Of a stretch of 64,000 nucleotides of DNA, positions 63,440 through 64,000 are shown piece by piece. This stretch comes from Macrobrachium rosenbergii (taxonomy: Eukaryota; Arthropoda; Malacostraca; Decapoda; Palaemonidae), in contig NC_089744.1 of the NCBI RefSeq assembly GCF_040412425.1, forward strand, positions 29,582,501 through 29,646,500. The letters are read 5' to 3'. The notes beneath the pieces were generated by a model, which was not told the DNA's origin, did no database searches, and saw only the letters and a program-made list of their open reading frames with translations. The translations under genes were made by a program, and so were the position numbers. The stretch's first letter is position 1; each line of letters opens with the position of its first letter.

Positions 63440-64000
63440 TTAAAGTATCATGACACTTACAAATGTTCTGTGGTAGCCGCGTATGTGAGATGTATAATTA
63501 CACACATTTCCACATGGAAAGCTACTCATGCAGAGCTTGATTGTGTTAGGCAGCTCCTAACTAATAACAGATACAACATCAATCTAATAGAATGTTGGAT
63601 ACGAAAACAGTTGGATGTGTATGTCAGCACACTAGTGACAATGCCTACCTCACCAAAAAACATCATATTGTATGACGAAGCTGCATATCACAGCCAGTTC
63701 AAGGACGAGGCCAAGGCCATGAAGAGAATAACTGACAGTGGTACGACACCTATAAATCCTAACAAGGGTTTCCTCACGTCTACTGCCATCCGAACCTACT
63801 AAGCACACTTGTAACCTAAAATAGTATGGCTCCCCGTAGAGAGATGTAGGAGTCGACCAACGTAGTATACAAATTTAAATGTACAGAAGGGACATGTCAG
63901 TCCCTCGGCAATTACTGTATAGGTCACACAACTACCACTCTATGAAAATGATTGCAAGCTCACCATGACCAAGGGGCAATATTTCAACACTGTGGACAAC
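63440..64000 (+). pseudogene. Penelope-like element: RT tail and GIY-YIG
   Basis: 5'-truncated and cut by the window end. 63470-63802 reads VAAYVRCIITHISTWKATHA, ELDCVRQLLTNNRYNINLIE, IRKQLDVYV, then HSQFKDEAKAMKRI and GTTPINPN: the conserved end of Penelope-type RT (S-TW--TH-EL-RVRQLL-NN-Y) and the linker before the endonuclease. After a stop, another frame gives VVYKFKCTEGTCQSLGNYCI GHTTTTL (63870-63945), a decayed GIY-YIG endonuclease signature (YIG reads CIG). At least one stop and a frame change make it a pseudogene. Further endonuclease sequence probably lies beyond 64000. Confidence 0.85.

Overview
This is eukaryotic genomic DNA, most likely from a decapod crustacean. The reasons are the extreme density of simple repeats (CT/GA, ATT and TA runs every 1-2 kb in the left half), a DIRS-1-like retrotransposon, a Penelope-like element, CR1/Jockey-type LINEs with (TAA)n tails, and an intron-rich arthropod-type gene. 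There are no operons, rRNA genes, CRISPR arrays or intact tRNA genes. The species call is an inference.

The one host gene I can recognise is MAGI (membrane-associated guanylate kinase, WW and PDZ, inverted order), on the + strand. It is seen as exons for the guanylate-kinase-like (GuK) domain (36958-37191), a giant 4.07-kb exon (39892-43960), linker plus first half of WW1 (44354-44717), second half of WW1 plus WW2 (46404-46618), two linker exons (46779-46952 and about 47613-48503), and the first part of a PDZ domain (48979-49176). Every splice junction is frame-consistent, and nearly all are phase 1. A CpG-rich, proline-rich 2.03-kb exon at 22125-24153 also ends in a phase-1 donor and could be an alternative first exon that bypasses the usual N-terminal PDZ0 domain. 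That link is inferred. The rest of the gene lies beyond the window.

Layout: 1-22 kb is noncoding as far as I can see, with microsatellites, three minisatellites, small fold-back structures and three LINE remnants. The first-exon candidate is at 22.1-24.2 kb. From 24.2 to 37.0 kb is a putative intron with many CT tracts and a roughly 145-bp tandem repeat at 28.9-30.0 kb. From 37.0 to 49.2 kb are the MAGI exons. From 49.2 to 64 kb is a nested transposon cluster: LINE A is split by a Tc1-like element and by a MITE, and LINE B is split by a 6.9-kb DIRS-1-like retrotransposon. A Penelope-like fragment runs off the right end.

The most unusual items are the giant frame-symmetric MAGI exon, which repeats the YGTP motif of the exon it would replace or precede; the proline-rich alternative first exon; a sharp CpG-depletion boundary near 36.5 kb; a strong strand bias of CT tracts; and 8-bp direct repeats flanking a DIRS element, a class expected to insert without target duplication. 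Coordinates of exons are from visible splice sites; no transcript evidence was available.
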